Part shown: in pieces, positions 63,694 through 64,000 of the stretch
How the letters are laid out: each line of letters begins with the position of its first letter
Position numbering within the stretch: position 1 is the stretch's first letter
Assembly: GCF_003946915.1 (NCBI RefSeq)
Contig: NZ_RPOC01000022.1
Span: 1 to 64,000 of the forward strand
Length of the DNA: 64,000 nt
Reading direction: 5' to 3'
Source of the DNA: Flavobacterium ustbae
GTDB taxonomy: Bacteria; Bacteroidota; Bacteroidia; Flavobacteriales; Flavobacteriaceae
Translations under genes and position numbers: made by a program
Notes under the pieces: generated by a model
What the model saw: the letters and a program-made list of their open reading frames with translations, nothing else
Databases searched by the model: none
Told to the model about the DNA's origin: nothing

Positions 63694-63762
63694 CCAATTT
63701 GATTTTATGGTATAAAATTCGATTGCGATTTTGCAATATAATGTACTGTTCCGTACTTTATT

Positions 63763-64000
63763 TTAATAATAAACAGACAATAAGATTTTAGAATTTGAAC
63801 CTTCTATATATTTTTCAAGCTTTTTAAAGAATGCTTCATTAACCATTGGACAACCGTGGCTGTTGATAATGTAATAGCCTTGTTCATCTTGTGGAACCTC
63901 TTTGTAATGGTGCAATACGATAGCACGTTTCATGGCATTATTATTAGTTTCATCTAATCCTGCCAATCTAAAAGCTTTTCCGAAAACACCTTTATATGGT
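63763..64000 (-). CDS. L,D-transpeptidase-like protein, C-terminal part
   Basis: The reading frame enters from beyond the right edge of the window and the start is not included. The visible about 78 residues have 'FRLAGLDETNNNAMKRAIVLHH' in part and 'INSHGCPMVNEAFF', the SHGC motif with the catalytic Cys of the YkuD_2-type murein L,D-transpeptidase-like family. It is probably exported and acts on peptidoglycan cross-links. The ATG at 63966 is internal. Confidence 0.8.
   Translation of the reverse strand, partial: PYKGVFGKAFRLAGLDETNNNAMKRAIVLHHYKEVPQDEQGYYIINSHGCPMVNEAFFKKLEKYIEGSNSKILLSVYY

Overview
The window reads as chromosome of a Flavobacterium-type member of the Bacteroidota. It is AT-rich, carries matches to the Bacteroidota -7 promoter box (TAnnTTTG), a type IX secretion cargo with SprB repeats, a SusC/SusD pair, and many short intergenic hairpin repeats. 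I saw no tRNA, rRNA, CRISPR array, insertion sequence or prophage; all calls come from reading the sequence, without database searches.

Layout. 0.3-2.2 kb: a DsbA-like oxidoreductase, small hypothetical proteins and a DUF202 membrane protein. 2.2-8.4 kb: the four-gene ligase-associated DNA repair set (MBL exonuclease, ATP-dependent ligase, DEXH helicase, PdeM-type phosphoesterase). 8.5-12.9 kb: a stressosome module (RsbR-, RsbS- and RsbT-like proteins, a PP2C phosphatase and a PAS histidine kinase). 13-17.8 kb: an HxlR regulator, a small membrane protein, an MscS channel, a tail-collar protein and a methyltransferase-like protein. 17.9-26.2 kb: a 2332-residue SprB-repeat adhesin followed by an OmpA-type barrel protein. 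26.5-33.4 kb: an anaerobic/Fe-S block, nadA-nadB-ric and nrdD-nrdG plus a CopD-like membrane protein. In it the glycyl-radical end of NrdD lies in a different reading frame. 33.5-35.4 kb: a transporter remnant, a TIM-barrel-like protein and a lipoprotein.

35.4-51.6 kb is a carbohydrate locus. On the minus strand run SusC, SusD, a sugar porter, a GH43 beta-xylosidase-like enzyme and a GH26-like lipoprotein. On the plus strand run a LacI regulator, a PfkB sugar kinase, a fused sucrose-phosphate synthase/phosphatase-like enzyme and a GH32-like hydrolase, which together suggest turnover of a sucrose-type disaccharide. 51.7-54.3 kb holds a secreted PPC-domain protein, a small hypothetical protein and a Tat-exported alkaline phosphatase.

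54.7-60.0 kb is a tight seven-gene biosynthetic operon: flavin oxidoreductase, methyltransferase, type III polyketide synthase, FabZ-like dehydratase, ketosynthase, acyl carrier protein and phosphopantetheinyl transferase. It probably makes a methylated and oxidised phenolic or pyrone lipid from a dedicated acyl chain. Beyond it lie a second MscS-type channel whose coding 3' end has been copied into a downstream tandem array, a zinc alcohol dehydrogenase and the end of an L,D-transpeptidase.

The strongest leads are the split NrdD, the type III PKS operon with its own acyl-chain enzymes, the stressosome in which an RsbT-like domain appears three times, and the tandem array made from a gene's 3' end.
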